A DNA stretch of 33,292 nucleotides from Saprospiraceae bacterium (GTDB lineage: Bacteria; Bacteroidota; Bacteroidia; Chitinophagales; Saprospiraceae): positions 1-33,292 of the forward strand of contig BQJU01000079.1 in assembly GCA_021604865.1 (NCBI GenBank). The letters run 5' to 3'. The notes under the pieces are model-generated. The model searched no databases. It saw nothing but the letters and a program-made list of their open reading frames with translations, and was not told the origin of the DNA. A program made the translations under genes and the position numbers. Below are positions 18,589 through 29,158 of the stretch, piece after piece; the stretch's first letter is position 1; each line of letters opens with the position of its first letter.

Positions 18589-19842
18589 CTACTTCCGGCC
18601 TTTCCCTTTTTTGCCCTTCTTCTTTTTGCTTTCAAAAAAAGTTTCTGCTTCCTGCATTAAAGCTTTAATATCGTAGGATTGTTCCTCAGAAAAATCGAGC
18701 GTTTCGGCATAGTCGGACTTCTCGATTTTATTGACTTTAATTTCGCTGTTGAGGAAAGATTGAATTTCTTTGAGAATCGGCACTTCCTCTTTACTACAGA
18801 AAGAGATGGCAAAACCCCTGTTTTTTCCCCGACCGGTACGCCCCACACGGTGAACATAATTTTCGGCCTGGTCAGGCAAATCATAGTTGACCACGTAACC
18901 TACATCCGGAATGTCAATACCACGGGCACTTACATCCGTAGCGATCAATACATTGACGGCTCCTGATTTGAATTGATTCATCACATCCAGGCGATCTCCC
19001 TGGTCTTTATCGCCATGCATGGTCAGTGTCTTGATATTGACTCGTTCCATGGCTTTATGCACCCGCTCGGCACGGACTTTGGTACGTACAAAAACCAGGA
19101 TTTTGGTTTCAGAATATTCGGTAATCAATCGCTCCAGGAAAAAACGTTTGTCATCCATCTCAATATAACTCACGGAATGATCTACATTTTTAGACACCGG
19201 ATCTTTCGGTGAAATCTGGATGCGGATCGGCTTTTGCACCAGGGAGTAGGCCAGCTTTTTAATCTTGTCGTCAATAGTGGCTGAAAAGAACAAGGTTTGC
19301 CGCTTTTTGGGAAGGAAACGCATCAGGTCGCGGATATCCACTATAAAACCAAGATCGAGCATGTGATCTGCCTCATCGAGTACCAGAATTTCTACCCGGT
19401 GAAGGTCTAAATGTTTTTGGCTGACCAGATCAAACATCCGCCCCGGCGTGGAGACCAGAATGTCTATGCCTCCCTGTAGCTTGGTAATCTGTGGATCCTG
19501 CTCTACCCCACCATACAAACCGTAGGTATTCACCCTGGTCATCTTTGCCAGCTCCTCAATCACCTCCGTAATTTGAATCGCCAATTCCCTGGTGGGTACC
19601 ATCACCAGACATTTGATGCCGTCTGGGCGCCGCTGATTCAATTTGCGCTCCTGCAAATGATGGATAATCGGGATGGCAAAGGCAGCCGTTTTACCCGTCC
19701 CTGTCTGGGCAATGGCCAATACATCTTCCCCCTTGAGCACATGTGGGATAGATTTATATTGAATATCTGTTGGCCGCTTGAACCCCAAACGGGCAATATT
19801 TTTCTTGATTTCCGGCCCAATTGGGTAGTCCTGAAATTTCAT
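18589..19842 (-). CDS. DEAD-box ATP-dependent RNA helicase
   Basis: A 417-residue RNA helicase of the RhlE/DeaD/CshA group, acting in ribosome assembly or mRNA turnover. All core motifs are present: Q motif (FKRPTDIQYKSIP, 21-33), Walker A AQTGTGKT (45-52), PTREL (83-87), DEAD (156-159), SAT (187-189), ARGIDIP (306-312) and HRVGRTGR (331-338). The short tail after about residue 400 is lysine/glycine-rich (KKKKGKKGKGRK), a typical non-specific RNA-binding extension. The ATG at 19842 gives a start immediately before the Q-motif region. It is monocistronic, with a good -7 element upstream. Which subfamily it belongs to is not clear. Confidence 0.95.
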   Translation of the reverse strand: MKFQDYPIGPEIKKNIARLGFKRPTDIQYKSIPHVLKGEDVLAIAQTGTGKTAAFAIPIIHHLQERKLNQRRPDGIKCLVMVPTRELAIQITEVIEELAKMTRVNTYGLYGGVEQDPQITKLQGGIDILVSTPGRMFDLVSQKHLDLHRVEILVLDEADHMLDLGFIVDIRDLMRFLPKKRQTLFFSATIDDKIKKLAYSLVQKPIRIQISPKDPVSKNVDHSVSYIEMDDKRFFLERLITEYSETKILVFVRTKVRAERVHKAMERVNIKTLTMHGDKDQGDRLDVMNQFKSGAVNVLIATDVSARGIDIPDVGYVVNYDLPDQAENYVHRVGRTGRGKNRGFAISFCSKEEVPILKEIQSFLNSEIKVNKIEKSDYAETLDFSEEQSYDIKALMQEAETFFESKKKKGKKGKGRK

Positions 19843-19868
19843 GCAATAAAATTTTCTTAATTCCTTGG

Positions 19869-19876
19869 CAAAGGTA
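19869..19876 (-). promoter_or_regulatory. -7 element TACCTTTG of the helicase promoter
   Basis: An exact TAnnTTTG match on the minus strand, ending 26 bp before the helicase ATG. The nearest TTG upstream is 27 bp away, longer than usual, so the -33 element is not assigned. Confidence 0.5.
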
Positions 19877-20109
19877 CGGTTCTTTGTGGAATCTTACATT
19901 TACCAATTTCATTGCAAAACCCCTTGTAAAAGCAAACATCTTTATAAATTTTCCGTTCTTAAAGGGATGTGGGCTTATTAGAACTCTTAGAGTTGCCTGC
20001 ATCCCCAAGGGGCCACTCAAAGTAAAACGGTCCAGTGGGTTCCGCAATGATTAGAGTTGTGGCGTACTGCCTTGCTCCTGCGCAACAACTTTATTGAACT
20101 AAAAACAAT

Positions 20110-23100
20110 ATGTCCAAAGCGGCTCGGCTCCTAAAAAAGGCTGGAAAATACCTGTCAATCCTCGTAGCTTGTTTACTGGGCTTGTTTTTAGTTATTTATT
20201 TCCTGTTGCAGGTGCCCAGCGTACAAAATTACGTCGCGGGCAAGATCACACAAACCCTCTCCACTCAGTTGGGCACCAAAGTTACCCTTGGACACGTCGG
20301 TATTCGCTTTTTTAAAACAGTGGTGCTGAAAGAATTTTACATCGAAGATCAACAACAGGATACCCTCCTTTATGCTGGTCGACTTGATGCCAATATCAGC
20401 ATCGTTTCTCTTTTAAAGCAACGTATTCACATCGACTATGCCGGCCTCGAATCGGCCTTCATCAACCTTCATCGCCCGATCGGCGATACGCTTTTCAACT
20501 ATGAATTTCTCTTTGAAGCCTTAAGTCCTAAAGATACCCTTGCCACCATAAAAGATACAACGGCCTCGCCCTGGAGTGTAGGCCTTGACCGGGTTTCGCT
20601 GAAAAACGTTCGTTTTCAACAAATTGATGATTTTGCAGGGAGCCAACTCAAAGCCGCTGTTGAAACACTTGACCTATGGGTGAATGAACTCGACATAGAA
20701 AAACAAAAGCTGAATGTAGACCGCCTCTTTCTGGCAAAAAGCAGGCTGATACTGGAAAGCCACACCCCTACAGCGCAATATCAACAACAACTGGCCAGTC
20801 AAAACCCTACCCTACCCGGTGAACTACCGTTTCCCTATTTCGGTTGGCAAATAAGGACAGGGCAAATAAAACTGCAAGAGTGTGCATTTCAATTCGACAA
20901 TAATGAAATAGAGAGAACCAGCAACGCCATAGATTACAACCACCTAAATGTCAACAACTTATCACTCGAACTCCGCCAGGGGAATTGGAACAAAGGCCTC
21001 ATTGGTGGAGAAATTCGCAGTTTTCAATTTACAGAAAGTAGCGGTTTTCAATTGGACAAGCTCACCGCTACCCTCCGATTGGACTCATCAACATTGCTGG
21101 TGGACCAACTGGTTTTAAAAACACCCTTTACAGAAATCCGTACGACTACCAGTCTGGATTATAAACGGTTTGGTGCATTGGCCAATCTGCCCAAAGAGGT
21201 GACCTTACAAACTGAATTTACCAATAGCTACCTCGGGTTTCAAGATTTGAAACTGCTGGTCCCGGCCACCCAACAATTGTCTGTTTTTAACGCCGACAAT
21301 GGCCAGATCAATCTCAGTGCCCGCATCAACGGCAATACCGATACTTTGGTGGTAAATGAACTGGAATTGAGCCTGGGGGCTTACGCCAAATTATCCGCCC
21401 GCGGCCGCCTGAGCCATTTGCTGGATACTAGTCTGCTAGCCTTTAACCTGACAGTAGATCCCTTGTCGACTTCTTATCGCCAACTACACGAGTTATTCCC
21501 AGAAATGGCATTGCCACCTGCGCTGGAAAATTTTGGCCAATTCCGCCTGCAAACGGACATACAAGGTACCTTGCAAAAGATGGTGATCAATTCGCTCAAT
21601 CTGCGGACCGATACCTATACGGCTTTTGCCGGAAGCGGCCAGGTAAACCATCCGACTAATCCCAATCAGCTGGCTTTTGACCTGAATATTGAAACGTTGC
21701 GTACCAAAGCTTCCAATTGGACCGACTTTTTACCGGCTGATTCCGGTTTACAATTCGACAGCCTGGGCATCGTATTGTATAAAGGTCAGGCTAGTGGTAC
21801 CCTCAACGCTTATGCATTAAATGGGAAATTACAAACAGCTATTGGTACCCTGGATACGGATCTGGAACTGAAAACCAACAAAGATTTCTCTAATGGAACT
21901 TATAGCGGTAAACTGAAACTTCAACAATTTCGGTTGGGGACATTCCTGGGGCAATCCTCCACCATTGGTACGGTAAGTCTTACGGCTGAAGGGGAAGGCA
22001 GTGGATTTACATTGGATAGCTTAAAGGCAAATGTAAAGTCCAAAGTCACGTCTTTCACTTATCTGGATTATACCTACCGCGATCTTGATGTAGATGGTGC
22101 TTTTTATCGAAAACAATTTGAAGGTACAGCAGCCCTGGCTGATTCTAATGCCAGTTTTAATTTCCAGGGAAAACTCAACCTCAATGATAGTCTGCCTGAT
22201 TTTGACTTCGCATTGGTGGTGGATACGCTCAATTTCAAGCCTTTAAACCTGATTTCATCCGATCTGGGGCTTCGACTGAAAATGGTGGTCAACACCCGTG
22301 GCGCAGATATTGACCGGCTGGATGGGGAAATGGTGGTGTCCGAACTAAGTTTACGGAATGGCAATTTCCAATACGATCTGGATAGCCTGAAATTGGTGGC
22401 CAATCAAACCCAGGTCGATCAAAAAGACTTGACCTTAACTTCCAAACCGCTTTTAGTGAGCCTGACTGGAGATTATGAAATCTCAGCATTGCCAAATGTC
22501 ACACTGAGTATCCTCAATGATTATTTCCCGATGACACGCCTGGTGGATAGCCTGGCTTATGCCAAAATCCCCAAGGACAAACACCAGGATTTTGACCTAA
22601 AGCTGGAACTACGTGACGCACAATTCCTGGCGACCCTGCTTGCGCCTACCTTTTTTGATTTGGAAGGATTGGTTGCCAATGGTGATTTTAATAGTCGGGA
22701 AAAGGATATCAACCTACGGGCCGTTGCTACAGCCCTGAAATATGATAAGTTGAGCCTCGATTCTATTGTATTGAAAACCAATGGAGAACCAGCCAATATC
22801 CAGTCGGAACTGAGGCTCGAACAATTGGATTTTGGGCAGGCTCGTCTTCCTCAGGTGAAATTAAATGCCGTTTTGACCAATGACAGCATTTATACGCAGT
22901 TATTGGCCCGTGGTGTAGAAGATACGACAAAATTGAATATTTCTTCCATTACCACCTTCCAAAAAGATTGGTATGCGTTGAGTTTCCAGCCAAAAATGGT
23001 GTTGAATGATATCGATTGGCAGATTGATCCGGACAATGCCTTTTTGTTCTATGGCCTTGACTGGTTTTATCTACGACAGCTGAATTTTAGCCTTGGGGGA

Positions 23101-25086
23101 CAATCTCTTGGATTGCAAAGCAAAGGTAAGGTAGATACCAATAAAGTGGCGCCTATTGATCTATCGCTGAAAGCCTTTCAACTGGAAGAAATTTCCAACC
23201 TGCTCGGATTGGATGAATCCTTTGTGACTGGTGAAATTAATGGAGAAGTCACCCTAATAGACCTACTCAGTACGCCACACTTTTTAGCGGATATGACGGT
23301 CACCGATCTGGCGCTGAATGAAGAACCCGTAGGGCAACTTTCGCTACAGTCTGCCCAATCCATACAGGATAAACGCATTGCCTTGACGGCCACATTGAAA
23401 GGCCAGAATAACGACTTTGAACTCGACGGTTCTTATTACCTCAATACCGAAACAATTGATGCCAAACTCAATATGGCCCGCCTGGAAATGCGCGTCATTG
23501 ATCCCTTCCTCGAAGGATTGATACACGATAGCGATGGGCAGGTTTCCGGGCAGTTTACCATAAAAGGGGACCTGGATCAGCCAAATATCATTGGTAAATT
23601 GAACCTAAAAAATGTAGCCACAACTGTTGATTATTTGCAAAGCCGGTACCAGTTAGCTTCTCAATCCTTTGAAGTAACCAATCAATCCATTGAATTTGGC
23701 AAGCTGACGTTGACGGATGAAAAACAGCGCACGGCTACCTTGGAAGGAAAGATCCGACACAACCAATTGACCGATTTTAGGTTCAACCTAAAGTTTAACA
23801 CCGATGGTTTCCAATTTATCAACACGACGGCCAAAGACAATGACCTCTTCTACGGATCATTGGTGCTTAAAGCCAGGGCGACTATTTGGGGAACGACAGA
23901 TTTACCGATTTTGGATATCACCGCCACCACACTGGATGGCTCGGACTTTTATGTAGCGCCACTGACCGATATTTATGAGGTTGGCACGGAAGATTATATC
24001 ATCTTTGGCAAGCCGGAAACCCTGTCAGAGGATACCCTTTCTGTGGAAAAACAATACAAAATCGACAATCAGTTTGCCTTTTCCATGTATCTTAACCTCA
24101 ACCTGACGCCGGCTTCCCGTCTGAATATCCTGATCGACCCCACTACTGGTGATCAATTGTTTGCCAGGGGAACAGGAGACCTTTCGGTGACGATAGAACC
24201 AAACGGCAACATCAGCGTAGTAGGCACCTACCTGCTGGATAGTGGAAAATACAACTTCAATTTTGAACAGCTGGTCAAAAAAGAATTCGACATTCAAAAG
24301 GGCAGCTCCATTACTTTTCCAGGAGATCCCCTGAAGGCTCGTTTCAATATCACCGCACTCTACACCGCCCGGACTTCTACTTATGAATTGATTGAAGGGG
24401 AGACGACCAGTTTGTCGGAGGCAGAAGTGCGTACCGCCCAAGGCCGTACCGAAGTGAAGGTAGTGATGAATATTCGCGGCAATCTGGATAGTCCCGAAAT
24501 TACTTTTGATATACAGCTCCCTGAAAGCCAAAGTAATGTGGTCAGCAGCACGGTTGCCAGGAAGCTTAACCAGATGAAGCAGGATCCCAATGAGTTAAAC
24601 CAGCAGGTCTTTGGATTATTGCTGTTTAATAGCTTTATTACAAGCAGCAATTCGTCGGTAGTACTTACACAGGCCGGACAAAATGTGGTGATTTCGAGTG
24701 TGAGTAAATTGTTGTCCAATCAGCTCAACCGTCTTGCCGATAAATTTGTCAAAGGGGTCGACATTTCCTTTGACCTGGATAGTTATCAAAATCAATATAT
24801 TGATGCCGGGGCGGGTGGTACGGTCACCCAATTGCAGGTGGGCCTGAGCAAAACCTTGTTTAATGACCGCCTGACGATCAAAGCTGGTGGCAATGTCAAC
24901 CTCAATGCCGCTGATAGTGGCAAAACAGACTTTTCTACCATTGCCGGTGACTTTGTTTTGGAATATCGGCTTACGCCAAATGGCAATTATCGCCTACAGG
25001 TATTTCGGCGCTCGGATTATGATGTACTCAATGACGCCAACTCCAGCAAGTCGGGGATTGGGATATTTTTTAAGAAATCTTATTAG
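20110..25086 (+). CDS. tamB: Translocation and assembly module protein TamB
   Basis: A 1658-residue AsmA-like bridge protein. One N-terminal membrane helix (about 14-36, ILVACLLGLFLVIYFLL) anchors it in the inner membrane. The long middle is repetitive beta structure with many LxLxS/DxL strands, which in characterised relatives forms a hydrophobic groove spanning the periplasm. The C-terminal TamB domain (DUF490) is recognisable: RGTGDLSVTIEPNGNI with YLLDSGKYNFN near residue 1352 onward, then SSITFPGDPLKARFNI, and a terminal stretch ending FKKSY. Length is at the upper end for Bacteroidota TamB. The tamL-like gene follows 95 bp later, giving the expected pair for outer-membrane biogenesis or phospholipid transport. 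Confidence 0.92.
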   Translation: MSKAARLLKKAGKYLSILVACLLGLFLVIYFLLQVPSVQNYVAGKITQTLSTQLGTKVTLGHVGIRFFKTVVLKEFYIEDQQQDTLLYAGRLDANISIVSLLKQRIHIDYAGLESAFINLHRPIGDTLFNYEFLFEALSPKDTLATIKDTTASPWSVGLDRVSLKNVRFQQIDDFAGSQLKAAVETLDLWVNELDIEKQKLNVDRLFLAKSRLILESHTPTAQYQQQLASQNPTLPGELPFPYFGWQIRTGQIKLQECAFQFDNNEIERTSNAIDYNHLNVNNLSLELRQGNWNKGLIGGEIRSFQFTESSGFQLDKLTATLRLDSSTLLVDQLVLKTPFTEIRTTTSLDYKRFGALANLPKEVTLQTEFTNSYLGFQDLKLLVPATQQLSVFNADNGQINLSARINGNTDTLVVNELELSLGAYAKLSARGRLSHLLDTSLLAFNLTVDPLSTSYRQLHELFPEMALPPALENFGQFRLQTDIQGTLQKMVINSLNLRTDTYTAFAGSGQVNHPTNPNQLAFDLNIETLRTKASNWTDFLPADSGLQFDSLGIVLYKGQASGTLNAYALNGKLQTAIGTLDTDLELKTNKDFSNGTYSGKLKLQQFRLGTFLGQSSTIGTVSLTAEGEGSGFTLDSLKANVKSKVTSFTYLDYTYRDLDVDGAFYRKQFEGTAALADSNASFNFQGKLNLNDSLPDFDFALVVDTLNFKPLNLISSDLGLRLKMVVNTRGADIDRLDGEMVVSELSLRNGNFQYDLDSLKLVANQTQVDQKDLTLTSKPLLVSLTGDYEISALPNVTLSILNDYFPMTRLVDSLAYAKIPKDKHQDFDLKLELRDAQFLATLLAPTFFDLEGLVANGDFNSREKDINLRAVATALKYDKLSLDSIVLKTNGEPANIQSELRLEQLDFGQARLPQVKLNAVLTNDSIYTQLLARGVEDTTKLNISSITTFQKDWYALSFQPKMVLNDIDWQIDPDNAFLFYGLDWFYLRQLNFSLGGQSLGLQSKGKVDTNKVAPIDLSLKAFQLEEISNLLGLDESFVTGEINGEVTLIDLLSTPHFLADMTVTDLALNEEPVGQLSLQSAQSIQDKRIALTATLKGQNNDFELDGSYYLNTETIDAKLNMARLEMRVIDPFLEGLIHDSDGQVSGQFTIKGDLDQPNIIGKLNLKNVATTVDYLQSRYQLASQSFEVTNQSIEFGKLTLTDEKQRTATLEGKIRHNQLTDFRFNLKFNTDGFQFINTTAKDNDLFYGSLVLKARATIWGTTDLPILDITATTLDGSDFYVAPLTDIYEVGTEDYIIFGKPETLSEDTLSVEKQYKIDNQFAFSMYLNLNLTPASRLNILIDPTTGDQLFARGTGDLSVTIEPNGNISVVGTYLLDSGKYNFNFEQLVKKEFDIQKGSSITFPGDPLKARFNITALYTARTSTYELIEGETTSLSEAEVRTAQGRTEVKVVMNIRGNLDSPEITFDIQLPESQSNVVSSTVARKLNQMKQDPNELNQQVFGLLLFNSFITSSNSSVVLTQAGQNVVISSVSKLLSNQLNRLADKFVKGVDISFDLDSYQNQYIDAGAGGTVTQLQVGLSKTLFNDRLTIKAGGNVNLNAADSGKTDFSTIAGDFVLEYRLTPNGNYRLQVFRRSDYDVLNDANSSKSGIGIFFKKSY

Positions 25087-25181
25087 GTATTACAATTAGG
25101 TTTTAGGCGGTAGTACTTAGGTTTTAGGAGGAGGCGTGCCTAAATCTTACTGCCAAAAATCTATAGCCTCCTTCTAAAAAT

Positions 25182-27479
25182 ATGCATTTGACCATTCGAC
25201 TACTCTATTTTTCCACCTTTCTGCTGGCTATGATGCAGTTCAGCAGTTGTTCTATTTCCAAACACTTAAAGGAAGGGCAACTCTTATATCGGGAAACCAA
25301 GATCAATTTTCAGCCTGACTCTACCATCAATAAGTCTACCAAGCTACGTAATGAACTCCTGCTTTTATCCCGCCCCCAACCCAATATCGGGCTGAATAAA
25401 GCCAAAGCATGGGTGTATGTCAGAATTGGCGAAACCAAGGAAAAAGGGCTAAAAAACTGGATCAAGCGCATCTTTGGCGCACCTCCTGCACTTTATGATG
25501 AGTCGATTATTCAACGTAGCCGGTTGGTGCTGGGTAAACACATGCTCGACAACGGCTATTTCCATTCTGAACTGGACATGGACACCACCATGAGGCGAAA
25601 ACATGTATCCCTGACTTACAACATTCACACCAAAGGTCAATACCACCTCAAACAGATTGAATGGCCCCAGGATACCAGCCCGGTCAATCAACTTTTGTCT
25701 AATTATTATCAACCGTCAATTCTCCAACCAGGTCAGCCCTATCAACTCAACAATATCAATGCCGAGCGTAGCCGATTGACCAATATTGCCAACAACAATG
25801 GTTTTTATGATTTTTCAATTGGCAATTTTTTTGTCATTGTAGATACGACAGCCGGGCCTCTACTGACTAATTTGTTCCTGCGTATCAAAAACCCAACGGA
25901 TAGCACCTTGCATCAACCTCATTATTATGGGCCAATCCGTGTATTACCAGATTATGATATCAATCAGGAAACGGAACAGATACCGGATACCATTAAGACC
26001 GAGCATTTGACTATTTATCAGCATAAGCGGATCATTCGCCCCAAAGTCTTATTCCGCATGATCCGGATGGAGGAGGGCGGACTTTACTCCCGCCAAAAAC
26101 AAGATATGACGATTCAGCATCTGCTTGATCTTGGCGTCTTTAAATTTGTAAATATCCGCTATCAACAGCGAGATATTCCCAAGGGGGTGGAATTGACACC
26201 ATACATCATTCTCACGCCTGGACTCATGCGGGATGTTACGGCTGAATTTCAGGTCAATAACCGGAATGGTAGCTACCTCGGACTAGCAGCTGCAGCTTCC
26301 TTTACACACCGCAATCTATTTAAAGGGGCCGAACAATTCCAGATCAACCTTTCCGGTGGTATTGAAACCGGCCTGCGCGATAGCACCTCACAAGGTTTCA
26401 TCAATTCTATCGATCTGAATTTGCAAATGGACTTGTATATTCCTCGCCTGATTACGCCTTTCCGAATCACCAATAAGCCGAAGTATTATATCCCTCGTAC
26501 CCGTATCAATCTGGGGAATAGCTTTCAGCGCCGGACGGAATTGTACAATATTAATTCCACCAATGCTAGTTTTGGATATGATTGGAAAGAAAACAAACGC
26601 AAACGCCACCAACTCAACCCACTATCGGTCAATCTGGTCAATTTATATGGTGAAACCGATAAATTTCTGGACCTGCTGGCTGAAAATCCGCGTTTGCAAA
26701 TCAGCTTCCAGGACAATTTTATTGCTGGCCTGACGTATACCTATACCTACAATAACCAGAATTCTTCTACAGATAAACAATTCCTCTATTTCCGCCTCGA
26801 CCTGGAATCGGCAGGCAATGCCATTAGCTTGTTGCAGCCAGCTTCTAATGGGGAAAAGAACCAGAAAATTCTGAATGTGGCCTATGCCCAATTTGCCCGT
26901 ATGGCGATCGACTTACGGCAGTATTGGGCTTTACGTGGAGAGCAAAATATTGCCACCCGTTTTGTTGGAGGCCTTGGGTTGCCTTATGGCAATTCTATTT
27001 TCCTGCCTTATGTCAAACAATTTATCAGCGGCGGTGCCAATAGCATTCGTGCCTTCCGACTACGCGAAGTCGGCCCGGGAAGCTACAATGGTGAAGACGG
27101 GCTGGCCCAATCCATCGACCGTACCGGTGACATCAAGCTGGAGGCCAATCTCGAATATCGCTTTGGCATATTCAGTTACCTGAAAGGTGCCGTTTTTCTG
27201 GATGCCGGCAATGTGTGGCTGCTTGACCGCCCCGAAGAAACCCGCAAGGAAGGGATTTTTCACTTCGATAAATTCCTCAATGAAATAGCGATCGGTACCG
27301 GCTTCGGCTTCCGCCTTGACTTCAACTTTTTTGTGCTGCGCCTGGATGGTGCTTTTGCACTCCGCAACCCCAATCTACCTCCTGCTGACCGCTGGACTTT
27401 TGGTTCCATCAATCCGCTGAAAAGGGATTGGCGCCGGGATAATCTGGTTTGGCAATTGGCGATTGGGTATCCGTTTTGA
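25182..27479 (+). CDS. tamL: Omp85/BamA-family lipoprotein, TamL-like
   Basis: A 765-residue outer-membrane protein. The N-terminus is a lipoprotein signal with QFSSC at residues 19-23, so Cys23 is the probable lipidation site; BamA and TamA have ordinary signal peptides, while the Bacteroidota TamL group is lipidated. POTRA-like segments follow (for example KHLKEGQLLYRETKINF and the VLFRMIRMEEGGLYSRQ part). A 16-strand Omp85 barrel occupies about residues 350-765. The loop-6 motif is SIRAFR (near residue 622) within the ISGGANSIRAFRLREVGPG context, in place of the V/IRGF/Y of BamA. The C-terminus is WQLAIGYPF, a typical last strand with terminal Phe. Position directly after tamB supports the TamL assignment. 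The symbol is by analogy. Confidence 0.88.
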   Translation: MHLTIRLLYFSTFLLAMMQFSSCSISKHLKEGQLLYRETKINFQPDSTINKSTKLRNELLLLSRPQPNIGLNKAKAWVYVRIGETKEKGLKNWIKRIFGAPPALYDESIIQRSRLVLGKHMLDNGYFHSELDMDTTMRRKHVSLTYNIHTKGQYHLKQIEWPQDTSPVNQLLSNYYQPSILQPGQPYQLNNINAERSRLTNIANNNGFYDFSIGNFFVIVDTTAGPLLTNLFLRIKNPTDSTLHQPHYYGPIRVLPDYDINQETEQIPDTIKTEHLTIYQHKRIIRPKVLFRMIRMEEGGLYSRQKQDMTIQHLLDLGVFKFVNIRYQQRDIPKGVELTPYIILTPGLMRDVTAEFQVNNRNGSYLGLAAAASFTHRNLFKGAEQFQINLSGGIETGLRDSTSQGFINSIDLNLQMDLYIPRLITPFRITNKPKYYIPRTRINLGNSFQRRTELYNINSTNASFGYDWKENKRKRHQLNPLSVNLVNLYGETDKFLDLLAENPRLQISFQDNFIAGLTYTYTYNNQNSSTDKQFLYFRLDLESAGNAISLLQPASNGEKNQKILNVAYAQFARMAIDLRQYWALRGEQNIATRFVGGLGLPYGNSIFLPYVKQFISGGANSIRAFRLREVGPGSYNGEDGLAQSIDRTGDIKLEANLEYRFGIFSYLKGAVFLDAGNVWLLDRPEETRKEGIFHFDKFLNEIAIGTGFGFRLDFNFFVLRLDGAFALRNPNLPPADRWTFGSINPLKRDWRRDNLVWQLAIGYPF

Positions 27480-27493
27480 GTTTGGGTGGTTTG

Positions 27494-28085
27494 GTGTGGT
27501 GTTTGTAGCTCTTCGTACCAACCAAATTCATTTGGTTGACTGCAAAGCGCTGAAAGCCAGCTTTCTTCCATGCTGCATTTATCTGTCCAATTAATTCAAG
27601 CAGGTCAAAATATAACCTTCAAGGCCAATTTAGTTGCCACTATTAGGTTTTGAATTGGTTTTCTTACAGTCTACCGTCAGAGTGGTTGCAAAAGTATTAG
27701 ATAAAGATGAAGGTATGCTAGTCAAGGCTTTTGTTTGATCCTTGGAGGTAGGTTTGAGCTTTGAGTCATTAAATAATCGGGCGTCTTCATTTTTTTTGAT
27801 GTCAAAAAATCCGAAGCAAAAAAAACCATCCGGCTGGAGGATTGACCTAAAAAAAGCGGCCCATTTCGGGTGGAAGAAATAAACTCGCTTTGGCGATTTG
27901 TAATAACTTGATCTTTTTTGATTGTTGGCCTTTTAGTTTTCTGATTTTTTATTGGTTTTAGCTCTAACAGTATTTCTTCTTGAGCAGTACGGGCGGCCGC
28001 TTTTTTCTTAACGGCCAATGCTCCTATGCCGGAACCCACCCGCGCTGTGTGCATGTTTAGTGGCCTATTAGGTGGTAAGAGGTTC
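27494..28085. repeat. Dispersed repeat unit 1 (full length, 592 bp)
   Basis: First of several related units. Module order: GTGTGGTGTTTGTAGCTC start; a small inverted repeat AACCAAA/TTTGGTT (27520-27537); the GAAAGCCAGCTTTC palindrome; a CTTTTGTTTG...GGAGGTAGGTTT stretch; a hairpin region (decayed here); a CTAAAAAAAGCGGCCC stretch; AATAAACTCGCTTT; and CTTAACGGCCAATGCTCC...GGAACCCACC near the end. It starts 14 bp after the tamL stop. Open frames on the minus strand are by-products of the repeat. Confidence 0.85.
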
Positions 28086-28689
28086 GTGTGGTGTTTGTAG
28101 CTCTTCGTACCAACCAAATTCAATTGGTTGACTGCAAAGCGCTGAAAGCCAGCTTTCTTCCATGCTGCATTTATCTGTCCAATTAATTCAAGCAGGTCAA
28201 AATATAACCTGCAAGGCCAATTCATTTGCCACTGTTAGGTTTTGAATTGGTTTTCTTACAGTCTTTTGGTTTACTGCCAGAGGGGGTGCAAAGGCCATAG
28301 ATAAAGATCGGCATTATACTAACCAAGGCTTTTGTTTGATTTTTGGAAATAGGTTTGAGCTTTGAGTCATTAAATAATCGGGCGTCTTCATTTTCTTTTG
28401 GTGGCAAAAGAAAACGAAGCAAAAAAAAACCATTCCGGCTGGAGGATTGGCCTAAAAAAAGCGGCCCAGTTCGGGTGGAAGAAATAAACTCGCTTTTTTG
28501 ATTTGTAATAGCTTGATCTTTTTTGATTGTTGGTCTTTTAGTTTTCTGGGTTTTCACTGGTTTTAGCTCAAGCAGTATTTCTTCTTGAGCAGTACGGGCG
28601 GCCGCTTTTTTCTTAACGGCCAATGCTCCTATGCCGGAACCCACGCGCGCATTGTGCTTGTTTCGTGGTTGAACGGGTGGGAAGAAACT
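28086..28689. repeat. Dispersed repeat unit 2 (full length, 604 bp)
   Basis: A tandem direct copy of unit 1 with the same module order and scattered substitutions. It carries a long hairpin: CTTCATTTTCTTTTG (28386-28400) pairs with CAAAAGAAAACGAAG (28405-28419) around a GTGG loop. The single non-Watson-Crick pair is a G-U wobble if the minus strand is the one that folds. Confidence 0.85.
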
Positions 28690-29136
28690 GTTGGGGTGTT
28701 TTATACCAACAAAAAGGCAATAGATTAGAGATCGGCATTATGCAGGTAAGGCTTTTGTTTGAGAGTTGGAGGTAGGTTTAAGCATTGGAGCATTTAATAA
28801 TCTTTCGTCCATTTTTTCCACGACGAAAAAACGGATCAAAAAAGTCGCTCGGCTGGAGGATTGACCTAAAAAAAGCGGCCCTGTTGGGGGGAAGAAATAA
28901 ACTCGCTTTTTTGATTTGTGATAACTAAATCTCTTTTGATTGTTGGGCAGCGTTTTCTTGAATATTCTTCAGTTTTAGCTCAAGCAGTATTTCTTCTTGA
29001 TTGGTACGGTTACCGCTTTTTTCTTAACGGCCAATGCTCCTATGCCGGAACCCACCTTCGCCTTCGCGTAGCCGCTATGGCAGAGCGAGGCCGCGCTGAG
29101 TGCGTGTTTAGTGGCTGATTGGGTGATAGGAGACTA
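28690..29136. repeat. Dispersed repeat unit 3 (shorter, 447 bp)
   Basis: It lacks the CTTCGTACCAACC to TAGGTTTTGAATTGG module of units 1 and 2. It carries a different hairpin: GTCCATTTTTTC (28807-28818) against GAAAAAACGGAT (28825-28836). It also has a 35-bp insertion (29057-29091) between GGAACCCACC and CGCGCTGAG. A stub of the next unit start (GTGTGGTGTTTGATGCCAGCAA, 29137-29158) follows and runs straight into eroded CRISPR repeat sequence. Confidence 0.8.
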
Positions 29137-29158
29137 GTGTGGTGTTTGATGCCAGCAA

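Noticed and set aside
27722-28644. Minus-strand frames with shared GSGIGALAVKKKAA and QINAAWKKAGFQRF peptides
   Set aside because: They follow the DNA repeat units. Conservation is at nucleotide level, frames break between copies, and there is no start or domain support.
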